Positions 28,374 through 37,465 are shown, counted from the first letter of the stretch. The stretch is 64,000 bases of DNA from Bradyrhizobium diazoefficiens (GCF_016612535.1 NZ_JAENXS010000001.1:1699501-1763500); one strand, 5' to 3'. A program made the numbers and translations. Notes: generated by a model not told the origin, from the letters alone.

Positions 28374-28964
28374 ATGGCACTGGGCGACGCGATCCTCGCA
28401 TGCCTGACGGAACGTCCGATGACGGGCTACGAGCTCGCCAAGACGTTCGACTCCTCGGTCGGCTTCTTCTGGAAGGCCGACCACCAGCAGATCTACCGCG
28501 AGCTCTCCAAGCTGCGCGACCGCGGCTACATCCAGGGCCGCGAGGTCGTGCAGTCCGGCAAACCCAACAAACTCATCTATACGCTCACTCCGGAAGGTCG
28601 AACAGCGCTGCGGCACTGGGCCGCGCGGCCGAGCACGCCGCCCTCGATCAAGGACGACCTGCTGGTGCGGCTGCATGCCCTCGACAGCATCGACATCGAG
28701 CCGATCCGCACCGATTTGATGGACCGCCTGGAGCATCACCGCGACCGGCACGAGAACTATGAGCGGATCCTGAAAAAGCGTTTTCCCGAAGGAGCGGCGT
28801 CCGGCGTGCTCGACCTCGGCAATCTGCTGCTGCTTCGCCTCGGCGCCCGGCACGAGCAGATGGTGGCCGATTTCTGCGAGGAGGCGCTGGAAGCGCTGTC
28901 AGCGATGAGCGGCAAGAGCACGGTGGTGCCGCTGGAGGACGGCAAGCGGGAGGGAAAAAGCTGA
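28374..28964 (+). CDS. PadR family transcriptional regulator
   Basis: The 196-aa protein has the PadR winged helix (LGDAILACLTERPMTGYELAKTFD, ADHQQIYRELSKLRDRGYIQG, YTLTPEGRTALRHW) and a C-terminal helical dimerisation domain. It is divergent from the beta-oxidation operon and is its likely repressor, probably released by an acyl-CoA or fatty acid. GGGAGGCAGGTCAC precedes the ATG. Confidence 0.92.
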   Translation: MALGDAILACLTERPMTGYELAKTFDSSVGFFWKADHQQIYRELSKLRDRGYIQGREVVQSGKPNKLIYTLTPEGRTALRHWAARPSTPPSIKDDLLVRLHALDSIDIEPIRTDLMDRLEHHRDRHENYERILKKRFPEGAASGVLDLGNLLLLRLGARHEQMVADFCEEALEALSAMSGKSTVVPLEDGKREGKS

Positions 28965-28990
28965 GCATCCGCGCTGTCGAGCCCATACGT

Positions 28991-29042
28991 CGCCACTTGA
29001 AAGTCCATACGACACTTGTCATACTGTATACGACAAGTGGCG
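28991..29042. promoter_or_regulatory. Inverted half-sites upstream of the Xre/RES module
   Basis: CGCCACTTG (28991-28999) is the exact inverse of CAAGTGGCG (29034-29042), and CGACACTTGTC (29010-29020) nearly inverts GACAAGTGGCG (29032-29042). The three CACTTG-type half-sites end 12 bases before the antitoxin ATG, a layout expected of an autoregulatory operator. Confidence 0.65.
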
Positions 29043-29054
29043 AGGACTACGCCG

Positions 29055-29528
29055 ATGGACGAACGAGCTCAATCTCCTGACGTTGCCCGGCTAGCGGCGG
29101 TCGCTCGACTTCTCGGAGGGACCTCCACCTTCCGAAAGATGCCTCGGAGCCCATTGGAGGCTCACGAAATTCTCGTGAACGGCCTTCCATCCAAGGCACT
29201 GCTGTATTTGGTCGCGAATTTCGCTTTTCTCCGCTGGGACGATTCGTTCGCCAGGGCGATCGGAATGAGCCACCGAACCTATCAGCGGCATACGGCCGAA
29301 GATATTCGTCAGCTCAGCTCCGAGCAGAGTGGCCGCGCGTGGAAGCTCGCAGAGATATTGGCGAAGGCGACTTCGATTTTCGGATCGAAGCAAGAGGCCG
29401 AACAATGGCTGGAACGTCCGGCCATCGGTCTCGATCAACGCAAGCCGATCGATCTGCTGGCGACCCCTGCCGGCGTCGAGCTCGTCGAGGATTTTCTCGC
29501 ACGGCTTGAGTATGGCGTTTACGCGTGA
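29055..29528 (+). CDS. Xre/MbcA/ParS-type antitoxin (DUF2384)
   Basis: The 157-aa protein has an N-terminal Xre-type HTH region (FARAIGMSHRTYQRH) and a C-terminal toxin-binding domain: AWKLAEILAKATSIFGSKQEAEQWLERPAIGLDQRKPIDLLATPAGVELVEDFLARLEYGVYA, the MbcA/ParS motif. The ATG at 29055 has GAGG at a long spacing. It overlaps the RES gene by 4 bp (GTGA). Confidence 0.93.
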   Translation: MDERAQSPDVARLAAVARLLGGTSTFRKMPRSPLEAHEILVNGLPSKALLYLVANFAFLRWDDSFARAIGMSHRTYQRHTAEDIRQLSSEQSGRAWKLAEILAKATSIFGSKQEAEQWLERPAIGLDQRKPIDLLATPAGVELVEDFLARLEYGVYA

Positions 29529-30028
29529 CGCCGCTTCCTGCACCGCTCGGAGGCTCCGAGCTGGTGGCCTGGCGTCTCGATCAATCCAAATACGCGGCCA
29601 CTTGGGACAGTGGCGAGGGGGCGTTTTTGGTCGGCGGCCGTTGGAATAGCCGAGGCGTTCGGGCCGTGTACTGTGCGATCGATCCCGCTACGGCGATTCT
29701 GGAGGTCGCCGTCCATAAGGGATTTCGCGCGCTGGACACCGTGCCTCATGTGATCACGGCGGCAACCATCGATCCGGACGGCGTCTTTGTGGTCGAGCCC
29801 TCTACGGTTCCAAACCCCAATTGGCTGAGGCCGGGGATACCGAGTGCCGGCCAGCAGGCGTTCGGGGACGAATTGCTGGCAAAACACAGGTTCGTTGTGA
29901 TTCCGAGTGTGGTTTCGACCGCGAGCTGGAACCTGATTTTCATCGATTCCAACGCCTCCGGCTCCTACAAACTGAGATCCCAGGATCCATTTGCCTTGGA
30001 CACCCGTTTGCATCCACCTGTTCGTTAA
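29525..30028 (+). CDS. RES-domain toxin
   Basis: The 167-aa protein has the RES signature residues: an Arg in VAWRLDQSKYA, the GGRWNSRG stretch, a Glu in ATAILEVAVHKG and a Ser in the late SVVSTASWN segment. Known RES toxins degrade cellular NAD+ or transfer ADP-ribose. The start is a GTG inside the antitoxin stop, so the pair is translationally coupled. The length is typical, so it is probably intact. Confidence 0.93.
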   Translation: MTPLPAPLGGSELVAWRLDQSKYAATWDSGEGAFLVGGRWNSRGVRAVYCAIDPATAILEVAVHKGFRALDTVPHVITAATIDPDGVFVVEPSTVPNPNWLRPGIPSAGQQAFGDELLAKHRFVVIPSVVSTASWNLIFIDSNASGSYKLRSQDPFALDTRLHPPVR

Positions 30029-30043
30029 GAGCTGTCGGACGGC

Positions 30044-30114
30044 AGGCGGGCGATCCAGTACGCCGCGGCGACTCGATTCTAACCGCGCGGCCTCAGAGTA
30101 CTGGATGCCCGCCT
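30044..30114. repeat. Palindromic element family G
   Basis: Arms AGGCGGGCGATCCAGTAC and GTACTGGATGCCCGCCT pair with one mismatch and enclose a CGCGG-rich centre. It starts 15 bases past the RES toxin stop. This is the only copy in the window. The remainder up to 30313 is the upstream region of the PodJ-like gene and shows nothing else. Confidence 0.75.
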
Positions 30115-30313
30115 CCGCGGGGCATGACATCGGTTCCCGCCGCCCAACTTTAAGACACCCGCGACGCGTTCCTTAACCCGTTATTTACCGTAACGGACAA
30201 AAGTCGGTTTTCGAGGCAGACGACCCGCGCCGAATTCGATTGTCTTGCAACCGGCACGCGTGGGGAGACTGGAGGCGCCGGGTGGGGCGCCGGAGTCGGA
30301 ACCGGACAGAGTC

Positions 30314-33300
30314 ATGAATTCGCGCGTATCGTGGAGTGTTGACGGCATCGATCCATCCGTGAGGGAGCGGGCCGAAGCTGCTGCGCGTCGCGCCGGCATG
30401 TCGCTCAATGATTGGCTGAACTCCACGCTCGGCGAGACTGCCCCGCCAAACTTTCGCGGCCCTTACGAGCAGCGTCAGGACCAGCGTCCCGATCCGCGCG
30501 CTCAGCAGATGCCGAGCCAAGGACCCGACCAGGGACCGAGTCAGGAAAGCCGCGAAGTCGCCGACATCCATCAGCGGCTCGACGCGATCACCCAGCAGAT
30601 CGAACGCATTTCAAAGCCCGCCGCACCGCGCCGGGACTCTTCTCGCGAAAGAGACGTGTCGCGCGAGCAGGGCGTCGCCCGCCAGCTCAACGACGCGATC
30701 TCGCGGCTCGATGCCCGGCTCTCGCAGATCGCGCGGCCCCAGCAGCCGCAGCAACCTCAAGCACCGCAGCAGCCTCAGGCGCCGCGGCCGGCACCGGTCG
30801 TAGCGCGCCAACGCCAGGCCGATGCGGTCGAGCGCGCGGCAGCCCAAGTCTATCGCAGCTCACCACCGCTGAGCCCCGCGTCGTTCGATGTCGCCGTCGC
30901 CGAGATCACTGCACGGCAGAGCGAGCTCGACGGATTCGCACCGCGGCAGATGCCGCCGCGCGCCGCGCCGCCGATTGCGCCCGCGGCAACCTATACACCG
31001 ACGCCGTTGCCGCCGATGGCGCCGCCCACGCCTGCCTATGCTCCGCCGCCACCGCAGCCGGGGCCGGATTTCTCGTCGCTCGAACGCCATCTGCTCAAGA
31101 TCACCAGCCAGATCGAATCGCTGCAGCGTCCTGACAATACCGAGCAGGCGATCAACGGCTTCCGCGCCGAGCTCGCCGAGATCCGCAACGCCATCACCGA
31201 GGCGATGCCGCGCCGCGCGATCGAATCGATCGAGAACGAGATCCGCTCGCTGCACCGTCGTATCGACGAGACCCGCTCGTCCGGCACCGACGGCCAGGTT
31301 CTGTCTGGCATCGAGAACGCGCTGTCCGATATCAAGCAGGTGCTGCGCACGCTGACGCCGGCCGAACAGCTCACCGGCTATGACGAAGCGATCCGCAATC
31401 TCGGCGCCAAGCTCGATCTGATCCTGCGCGCCAACGACGATCCCTCGACGGTGCGCCAGCTCGAAGGCGCGATCTCGGCGCTGCGCGGCATCGTCTCGAA
31501 CGTCGCCTCCAACGAAGCGCTGGCACGCCTGTCCGAGGACGTGCAGCTGCTGTCGTCCAAGGTCGACCAGGTCACCCGCGCTCCCAGCCACAGCGACAGC
31601 TTTGCGGTGCTGGAGCAGCGCATCGCCGCGCTGACGTCTGCGCTGGAAACGCGCGAGCGGCCACAACCGGCCGAGAGCACCGAACACCTGGAAGGCGCCA
31701 TCCGCGCGCTGTCGGACCGTTTCGACCGCATGCAGGTCGGCAACGACTCGGCCTCGACCTTCGCGCATCTCGAGCAGCGGGTCTCCTATCTGCTGGAGCG
31801 CATCGAAGCCGCCTCCGATTCGCGCGGCGGAAACTTCACCCGTGTCGAGGACGGGCTGCACGACATCTTGCGGCACCTCGAACGGCAACAAGCGACCTAT
31901 TCCGCGCTCGCCGAGAGCCGCAGCTCGGCGCCGCCGCCCGATTCCGGCATGGTCGATCTGGTCAAGCGCGAACTCTCAGACATCCGCTTCAGCCAGTCCG
32001 AGACCAACCGCAGCACGCAGGATTCGCTGGAGGCCGTGCACAACACGCTCGGCCACGTCGTCGATCGCCTCTCGATGATCGAGGGCGATCTGCGCGCGGT
32101 GCGCACGGCGCCGCCGGCCCCTGCCCCGACGGCTGCGCCGATGCCGATGGTCGAGCCGCCGCCGATGGCGCGCGAGCAACGGCCGCCGCAGCCGAACTAC
32201 GATCCGAAGCCCGAGCTGCCGAATCCGGCCGCTTCGCAACAGCCGGCGCACTCCAGCTTCGTCGCCGCGCCGCGTGAATTCCATGCCGCAGCGCCGGCCG
32301 CCCCGCCGCCAGCGCAAGCCACACCACTTTTGCCGCCGCGCGCGATCAGCGAGATCCTGGAGCCGCACACGGCGCCCGCGCGCGCCGCGATCGCGCCCGA
32401 ACTGCCGCCGGATCATCCGCTCGAGCCCGGCACCCGCCCGAACGGCCGCCCCGCTACGCCGTTCGAGCGCATTGCCGCGTCCGAGAGCGCGATCAGCGAA
32501 ATCCCCGCCGCGCCGAAGGAGCCGGTGTCGTCGTCGAGCTTCATCGCGGCCGCGCGCCGCGCCGCGCAAGCTGCCGCCGCACAGCCGCCGGAAAAGCCCG
32601 CCCGTGGCGTCAAGGCCGCGATCACGGCCCGCACCAAGGACAAGGGTCAAGCAAAAGGACAAGCCGCGGGTCAGGAAGGTGGCTCGACCATCACCTCGAA
32701 AATCCGCTCGCTGCTGGTCGGCGCGAGCGTGGTCGTGATCGTGCTCGGCACCTTCAAGATGGCGATGAACCTGCTCGAAGGCGGCAGCACACAGCCGGCG
32801 CCGCAGGCGATGGAGAACACGTCGAGCCAGCCCACACCGCAGGCGCCGCCGGTCGAGAGCAAGCCCGCCGCGCCCGAGCAGGTCACGCCATCGATGACCT
32901 CGCCGACGCCGATCGGCAAGCAGTCCCTGAACAATGCCGCGCGGGCGCCTGTGACGACTTCCGGCAACACGGCTTCGGTCGAAATTCCGCCCGCTCCCGC
33001 CGCAGCGCCAACCCCGCCCGCGGCGAACAGCGATATCACCGGCGCGCTGTCGGGCATGAGCCGCGCACGGCTCGGCACGGTGCAGGTGCCGCCGAGCGAG
33101 AAGCTGCCTGACGGCATCGGCGGTCCGGGCCTGCGCACCGCCGCGATGAAGGGCGATGCGACCGCGGCCTACGAGATCGGCGTGCGCTTTGCCGAAGGCA
33201 AGGGCGTGGCCGCGAACTACGACGAAGCCGCTAAATGGTACGACCGCGCGGCGCAGGCCGGCGTGGTGCCGGCGACCTTCCGCCTCGGCACGCTCTACGA

Positions 33301-33811
33301 AAAGGGCTTAGGGGTGAAGAAGGACGTCGACATCGCCCGCCGCTACTACACGCAGGCGGCTGAGCGCGGCAACGCCAAGGCGATGCACAATCTCGCGGTG
33401 CTCGACGCCGACGGCGGCGGACGCGGCGCCAACTACAAGAGCGCGGCGCAATGGTTCCGCAAGGCCGCCGATCGCGGCGTCGCCGACAGCCAGTTCAACC
33501 TCGGCATCCTCTACGCCCGCGGCATCGGCGTCGAACAGAACCTCGCCGAATCCTACAAATGGTTCAGCCTGGCTGCCGCCCAAGGGGACGGAGATTCGTC
33601 GACCAAGCGCGACGACGTCGCCAAGCGCCTCGATCCGCAATCGCTCGCCGCCGCCAAGCTCGCGATCCAGACTTTTAGCGCCGAGCCGCAGCCCGACGAC
33701 GCCGTCAGTGTCCATGCGCCTGCCGGCGGCTGGGACACCGCGCCGCAGGCGAGCACCAAGCCGGCGCCGAAGCCGGTCGCTGCGAAGAAGTCGGCGTCGG
33801 CCGCGCATTAA
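30314..33811 (+). CDS. PodJ-like polar localisation protein with Sel1 repeats
   Basis: The 1165-aa protein starts MNSRVSWSVDGIDPSVRERAEAAARRAGMSLNDWLNS, the conserved head of alphaproteobacterial PodJ. Long coiled-coil segments (about 100-620) and proline/alanine-rich linkers follow, then one TM helix (about 800-822, LLVGASVVVIVLGTF), a periplasmic linker, and four Sel1/TPR-like repeats (about 945-1095). In Caulobacter PodJ organises the new pole. No peptidoglycan-binding domain is seen after the Sel1 repeats; the tail is Pro/Ala/Lys-rich. The ATG at 30314 is favoured by the conserved N-terminus. It stands alone on the plus strand. Confidence 0.85.
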   Translation: MNSRVSWSVDGIDPSVRERAEAAARRAGMSLNDWLNSTLGETAPPNFRGPYEQRQDQRPDPRAQQMPSQGPDQGPSQESREVADIHQRLDAITQQIERISKPAAPRRDSSRERDVSREQGVARQLNDAISRLDARLSQIARPQQPQQPQAPQQPQAPRPAPVVARQRQADAVERAAAQVYRSSPPLSPASFDVAVAEITARQSELDGFAPRQMPPRAAPPIAPAATYTPTPLPPMAPPTPAYAPPPPQPGPDFSSLERHLLKITSQIESLQRPDNTEQAINGFRAELAEIRNAITEAMPRRAIESIENEIRSLHRRIDETRSSGTDGQVLSGIENALSDIKQVLRTLTPAEQLTGYDEAIRNLGAKLDLILRANDDPSTVRQLEGAISALRGIVSNVASNEALARLSEDVQLLSSKVDQVTRAPSHSDSFAVLEQRIAALTSALETRERPQPAESTEHLEGAIRALSDRFDRMQVGNDSASTFAHLEQRVSYLLERIEAASDSRGGNFTRVEDGLHDILRHLERQQATYSALAESRSSAPPPDSGMVDLVKRELSDIRFSQSETNRSTQDSLEAVHNTLGHVVDRLSMIEGDLRAVRTAPPAPAPTAAPMPMVEPPPMAREQRPPQPNYDPKPELPNPAASQQPAHSSFVAAPREFHAAAPAAPPPAQATPLLPPRAISEILEPHTAPARAAIAPELPPDHPLEPGTRPNGRPATPFERIAASESAISEIPAAPKEPVSSSSFIAAARRAAQAAAAQPPEKPARGVKAAITARTKDKGQAKGQAAGQEGGSTITSKIRSLLVGASVVVIVLGTFKMAMNLLEGGSTQPAPQAMENTSSQPTPQAPPVESKPAAPEQVTPSMTSPTPIGKQSLNNAARAPVTTSGNTASVEIPPAPAAAPTPPAANSDITGALSGMSRARLGTVQVPPSEKLPDGIGGPGLRTAAMKGDATAAYEIGVRFAEGKGVAANYDEAAKWYDRAAQAGVVPATFRLGTLYEKGLGVKKDVDIARRYYTQAAERGNAKAMHNLAVLDADGGGRGANYKSAAQWFRKAADRGVADSQFNLGILYARGIGVEQNLAESYKWFSLAAAQGDGDSSTKRDDVAKRLDPQSLAAAKLAIQTFSAEPQPDDAVSVHAPAGGWDTAPQASTKPAPKPVAAKKSASAAH

Positions 33812-33840
33812 GGCATCTCAAGCACCAAGGTATCTCCACT

Positions 33841-33917
33841 CGTCATTGCGAGCGCAGCGAAGCAATCCAGAGTCTCCGCGGAGACAGGCTGGTTGCTTCG
33901 CTGCGCTCGCAATGACG
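33841..33917. repeat. Palindromic element family B
   Basis: The ends CGTCATTGCGAGCGCAGCG and CGCTGCGCTCGCAATGACG are exact inverses, with AAGCAATCC/GGTTGCTT inside. This type is widespread in proteobacterial genomes. It lies between convergent stops, 29 bases past the PodJ-like gene and 13 before the MBL gene stop. Confidence 0.9.
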
Positions 33918-33930
33918 GCGGTGGTGATAG

Positions 33931-34704
33931 CTAGGGCGCCTCGACTACCGTCGGCACGCCGGGCTCCAGCAGCCGCAGCCGCGTGCCGAAGCCGAGCACG
34001 TCGAACGTCTTGCGCAGGTCCTCGCTGTTCTGGCGGAAATGCGCCCAGCCTTCGGTGTGCACGGGAACGATCATCGCATCGGGGAAGGCGCGCGCGGTCT
34101 CTATGGTGTCGTTGGTGTCCATGGTGAGATGGAACGGCCCGCGGGTCTGCGCAGCGCCGGCGAACGGCAGCACCACGCCGCATTTGAAGCGGCGCGCGAC
34201 CTCGGCGACGCCGTCGAACCAGGTGGTATCGCCGCTGATGTAAACCGCGCGCGTGTCCTTTCGGCTCGACTGCACCACGAAGCCGATGACGTCGCCCGAC
34301 AACGGCTCGATGCCGGCCGGGCCGTGGCGCGCGGGCGTCGCGGTGATCGTCAGCGTGTTGTCGTCGTCGTCCTTCAGATGCGCAGTCGCCCAGGGCGCGA
34401 GGCCCTCGACATGACCACCGAGACGTCTCGCGCCGGCCTCCGTCGTCAGCGCGCGCGGCGCATTAAGCAGATAGTCGCGGCCGGACTTGTCGAGATTGTC
34501 CGAGTGCTGGTCGTGGCTGAGCAGCACGGCGTCGATCGGGCCGATCGCTTCGGCCTTCATTGCGGGACCGATGGTCTTTTCCAGCTTCACATGCGGTAAT
34601 TCGTAAGCACCGGGCGCGTCGAAGGTGGGATCGGTGAGCAGGCGAAAGCCGTCGATCTCGATCAGCGCAGTGGGCCCGCCGATCAGGGTGATGGAAACAG
34701 GCAT
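33931..34704 (-). CDS. MBL-fold metallo-hydrolase (UlaG-like)
   Basis: The 257-aa protein has a UlaG-like beta-lactamase fold: ITLIGGPTALIEIDGFRLLTDPTFD, SHDQHSDNLDKSGRDYL, ATPARHGP, YISGDTTWF and the C-terminal VPVHTEGWAHF. The metal motif reads H-D-Q-H-S-D-N, with Gln where His is usual, so metal binding may be altered. The substrate is unknown. It is 13 bases downstream of the EamA gene on the same strand and could be cotranscribed. Confidence 0.88.
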   Translation of the reverse strand: MPVSITLIGGPTALIEIDGFRLLTDPTFDAPGAYELPHVKLEKTIGPAMKAEAIGPIDAVLLSHDQHSDNLDKSGRDYLLNAPRALTTEAGARRLGGHVEGLAPWATAHLKDDDDNTLTITATPARHGPAGIEPLSGDVIGFVVQSSRKDTRAVYISGDTTWFDGVAEVARRFKCGVVLPFAGAAQTRGPFHLTMDTNDTIETARAFPDAMIVPVHTEGWAHFRQNSEDLRKTFDVLGFGTRLRLLEPGVPTVVEAP

Positions 34705-34716
34705 GAGGAACTCCTC

Positions 34717-35643
34717 TTACGCGACGGGCCTTTCAAGAGGAGACTTGGCGGGGCGCGTCACCAGGTAAATGCCGACCGCCACCGGAATGATCCCGAGCAG
34801 GTCACGCGCCTCGACGTGCTCGCCGAGCACGAGATACGCGAACAGCATGCCGAGCGGCGGCATCAGGAAATGATAGGCACTGGCGGCGGTGGCGCCACAC
34901 ACTTTCAGGAGATGAAACCAGAGCCAGTAAGCCAGGATCGAGCCGCCGAGCACGAGGAAGGCGAAGGCGCCGATCAAGCCTGGCGTGACGTCGATCAAAT
35001 GAACGTCCGCGAAGGTCAGCGCGACCGGCGTCAGCACGATGCCGGCGGCGAGATTCTGCACGCCATTACCGATCCACAGGCTTCCCTTTGGCGCCAGCAG
35101 CTTGAACAGGATGGTGCCGGCGACGATGGAGGCGAGCGAGGCCAGCGTGAACATGATGCCGTGAAACGAGTCGGTGCCGATCGACAGGCGATGCCAGACG
35201 ATCGCTATCACGCCGATGATGCCGAGCAACAACCCGCTGGCCTTGCGCCAGGTCATGCCTTCGCCGAGCAACAGCGCGGCGAGCGCCGCCGTGAATACCG
35301 GGTTGGCCGAGACGATCAGGCCGCCGAGACCGGCGGACACTGATTGCAGACCGGTGTAACCGAGCCCGAGATAAAGTGCGTTGTTGGCAACGCCTAGCAC
35401 CGCGAAGATCGCAGCGTCGCGCCAGGACAGCGACCAGTCATCACCGCGGACCAGCGTTGCACCGAGGATCAAGATGCCGGCGAGCGAGAAGCGCGCGGCG
35501 AGCAGGATCAGCGGCGGACAATGGGTGACGCCGATCTTGCCGGCGACGAAGGCGTAGCTCCAGAGCAGGCAGAACACGCCGATAGCAAGCGGCAGGGTAT
35601 TGAAGCGGCTGCGGGGGACGGACATCGAGGGGGCAAGGGACAT
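34717..35643 (-). CDS. EamA/DMT family transporter
   Basis: The 308-aa membrane protein has two EamA halves, each of five TM helices (first starting LPLAIGVFCLLWSYAFVAGK, second from GIMFTLASLASIVAGTILF), with the family's PPLGMLFAYLVLGEHVEARDLLG ending. It probably exports a metabolite or amino acid. CAGGAG precedes the ATG. It is divergent from a LysR gene that is its likely regulator. Confidence 0.92.
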   Translation of the reverse strand: MSLAPSMSVPRSRFNTLPLAIGVFCLLWSYAFVAGKIGVTHCPPLILLAARFSLAGILILGATLVRGDDWSLSWRDAAIFAVLGVANNALYLGLGYTGLQSVSAGLGGLIVSANPVFTAALAALLLGEGMTWRKASGLLLGIIGVIAIVWHRLSIGTDSFHGIMFTLASLASIVAGTILFKLLAPKGSLWIGNGVQNLAAGIVLTPVALTFADVHLIDVTPGLIGAFAFLVLGGSILAYWLWFHLLKVCGATAASAYHFLMPPLGMLFAYLVLGEHVEARDLLGIIPVAVGIYLVTRPAKSPLERPVA

Positions 35644-35741
35644 GTAGGCATTCTCCTGAGCCCTCGATCTAGGGACGCGGGTTGCTATTTGGAAATTAAA
35701 TGATTAACTCACAATCAGTGGATTTATAAATGGAGGCGTCC

Positions 35742-36602
35742 GTGCTCGATCTGGAGCTTCTGCGCAGCTTCGTCTCGGTCGTCGAGGCCGGCGGCTTCAC
35801 CCGCGCCGGCGAGCGCGTCCACCGCACCCAATCGACCGTCAGCCAGCAAATCAAGCGGTTGGAGGAGGATGTCGGCCAGGTGCTGTTGCACCGTGACGGC
35901 AAGGACGTCCGCCCGACCGAGGCCGGCGAGCGGCTGCTTTCCTATGCACGGCGGCTGCTCACGCTCGCGGAGGAAGCACGCGACGTGCTGCGCGACGAGG
36001 GCGAAGGCGCGATCCGGCTCGGCATCCCCGAGGATTTCGCGGCGTATCGGCTGGCAAAGCTGCTGGGCGCGTTCTCGCGCTCGCATCCGGGCTTGCGGCT
36101 CGATGTGCGCGCCGACCAGAGCAAGAATCTGTCCCGCGACCTCGAACGCGGCGAGCTCGACCTTGCGCTGTTCAAGCGCGAGGCCGGCGCGAAGGGCGCG
36201 ATCGCGGTGTGGCCGGAGCGGGTGCATTGGGTCACCAGCAAGAGCCATCCGATCGACGTCGCCGTGCCGTCGGTGCCGTTGATCGGCTTTCCGCTCGGCT
36301 GCCTCTACCGCGCCGGCGCCATTCACGCGCTGGAAAGTGCCGGCCGCGCCTGGCACATGTCCTATTCGTCATCGAGCCTTGCCGGCATCCAGGCCGCCGT
36401 CGCCGCCGGCATGGGCCTGAGCATTCTGTCGGAGATGTCGATCCAGGCCGACCATCGCGTGCTGACCGCCAAGGATGGTTTTGCGCCGATCAACCGCACC
36501 GAAGTGGCGCTGATGGCCGCGCCCAACGCCACGTCCGCGACGCTGCGGCTGGCGGACCGGCTCGCGGAGTTTTGCGAGACCGTGCAGGCGAAGGCGGCGT
36601 GA
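35742..36602 (+). CDS. LysR family transcriptional regulator
   Basis: The 286-aa protein has an N-terminal HTH (LDLELLRSFVSVVEAGGFTRAGERVHRTQSTVSQQIKRLEE) and a periplasmic-binding-protein-like effector domain. The start is a GTG at 35742 with GGAGG five bases upstream; the ATG at 35730 lies before this SD site and is rejected. It faces the EamA gene over a 98-base AT-rich spacer, the usual place for LysR control. Confidence 0.93.
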   Translation: MLDLELLRSFVSVVEAGGFTRAGERVHRTQSTVSQQIKRLEEDVGQVLLHRDGKDVRPTEAGERLLSYARRLLTLAEEARDVLRDEGEGAIRLGIPEDFAAYRLAKLLGAFSRSHPGLRLDVRADQSKNLSRDLERGELDLALFKREAGAKGAIAVWPERVHWVTSKSHPIDVAVPSVPLIGFPLGCLYRAGAIHALESAGRAWHMSYSSSSLAGIQAAVAAGMGLSILSEMSIQADHRVLTAKDGFAPINRTEVALMAAPNATSATLRLADRLAEFCETVQAKAA

Positions 36603-36615
36603 TCTTGTGAGATGC

Positions 36616-36754
36616 GTAGGGTGGGTTAGCCCTGCAGATGCGCGGAGCGCATCTGCTCGGCGTAACCCACCACTGTCTGTCGCTACGGAAATGAAGGTGG
36701 TGGGTTACGCCAGCGGACTGCGCTTCGCGCAGCCGCAGGGCTAACCCACCCTAC
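36616..36754. repeat. Palindromic element family A, copy 3 (longest)
   Basis: Ends GTAGGGTGGGTTAGC and GCTAACCCACCCTAC are exact inverses. Inner arms include CCTGCAGATGCGCGGAGCGCATCTGC, which is itself a hairpin, GTAACCCACCAC and GTGGTGGGTTACG. It lies almost centrally between the convergent LysR and pdeM stops (13 and 12 bases). Confidence 0.93.
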
Positions 36755-36766
36755 GAAGCGTGCGCC

Positions 36767-37465
36767 TCAATAACACCGCGATGCGGCAATCGCGTGCACG
36801 CGGCGGTCGCCGAGCAGGTGGGCGACAAAGCCGTTCTTCGGAAAGATTTTTGCGAACGCCGCGTCGCGGATGCTGAGGCCGCCGGCATAAGCGCCAAACG
36901 CCGGCATCACGGCGCGCTCACCGTCACTGGCAAAGCAGCGACGCTCCATCGAGCGGCCGCGCGTCGAGACGCGGGCCTTGGGATGGAGATGGCCGGCGAT
37001 CTCGCCATGCGCGCCGGTCGGCTCGTGACGGAAGGTGATTGGGCCAATTGCGACTTCGTCGGCAATGGTGCCGCCGAGATCGCGCGGCAGCATCGGATCG
37101 TGATTGCCTGAGATCCAGATCCAGTCGCGCCCCGTCTGGAGCGCTGCGACCGCGTCACGATCATCCGCCGAAAGCCGCTCATGCGCGGAGCGGTCATGAA
37201 AACTGTCGCCGAGCGCGATGACCATTCGAGGGTCATGGCGGGAGATGACAGCAGCGAGCCGGCCGAGCGTCGCCAGCGTGTCGTAAGGCGGCAGCAGCAC
37301 GCCGCGTGTGGCGAAGCTGGAACCCTTCTCCAGATGCAGATCAGAAACGACGAGCAGGCGCTGCTCTTCCCAGAACAACGCGCCGGAGAGATCGGCGTGA
37401 AGTGACACCCCGGCGACATCCAGTGTGCGCGTTGATGAGATCGATAGCGCCACTTGCTCCGTCAT
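36767..37465 (-). CDS. pdeM: Ligase-associated DNA repair phosphoesterase PdeM
   Basis: The 232-aa metallophosphoesterase has VVSDLHLEKG, ALGDSFHDR, SGNHDPML and GHLHPKARV, the four metal boxes of calcineurin-like nucleases. PdeM belongs to the ligase-associated repair set with a DEXH helicase, an MBL exonuclease and an ATP-dependent ligase, all nearby. The apparent ATG at 37463-37465 lies within repeat C1 and has no SD site; a GTG at 37453 (VALSISS) is an alternative. It follows the helicase gene on the same strand. Confidence 0.93.
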   Translation of the reverse strand: MTEQVALSISSTRTLDVAGVSLHADLSGALFWEEQRLLVVSDLHLEKGSSFATRGVLLPPYDTLATLGRLAAVISRHDPRMVIALGDSFHDRSAHERLSADDRDAVAALQTGRDWIWISGNHDPMLPRDLGGTIADEVAIGPITFRHEPTGAHGEIAGHLHPKARVSTRGRSMERRCFASDGERAVMPAFGAYAGGLSIRDAAFAKIFPKNGFVAHLLGDRRVHAIAASRCY

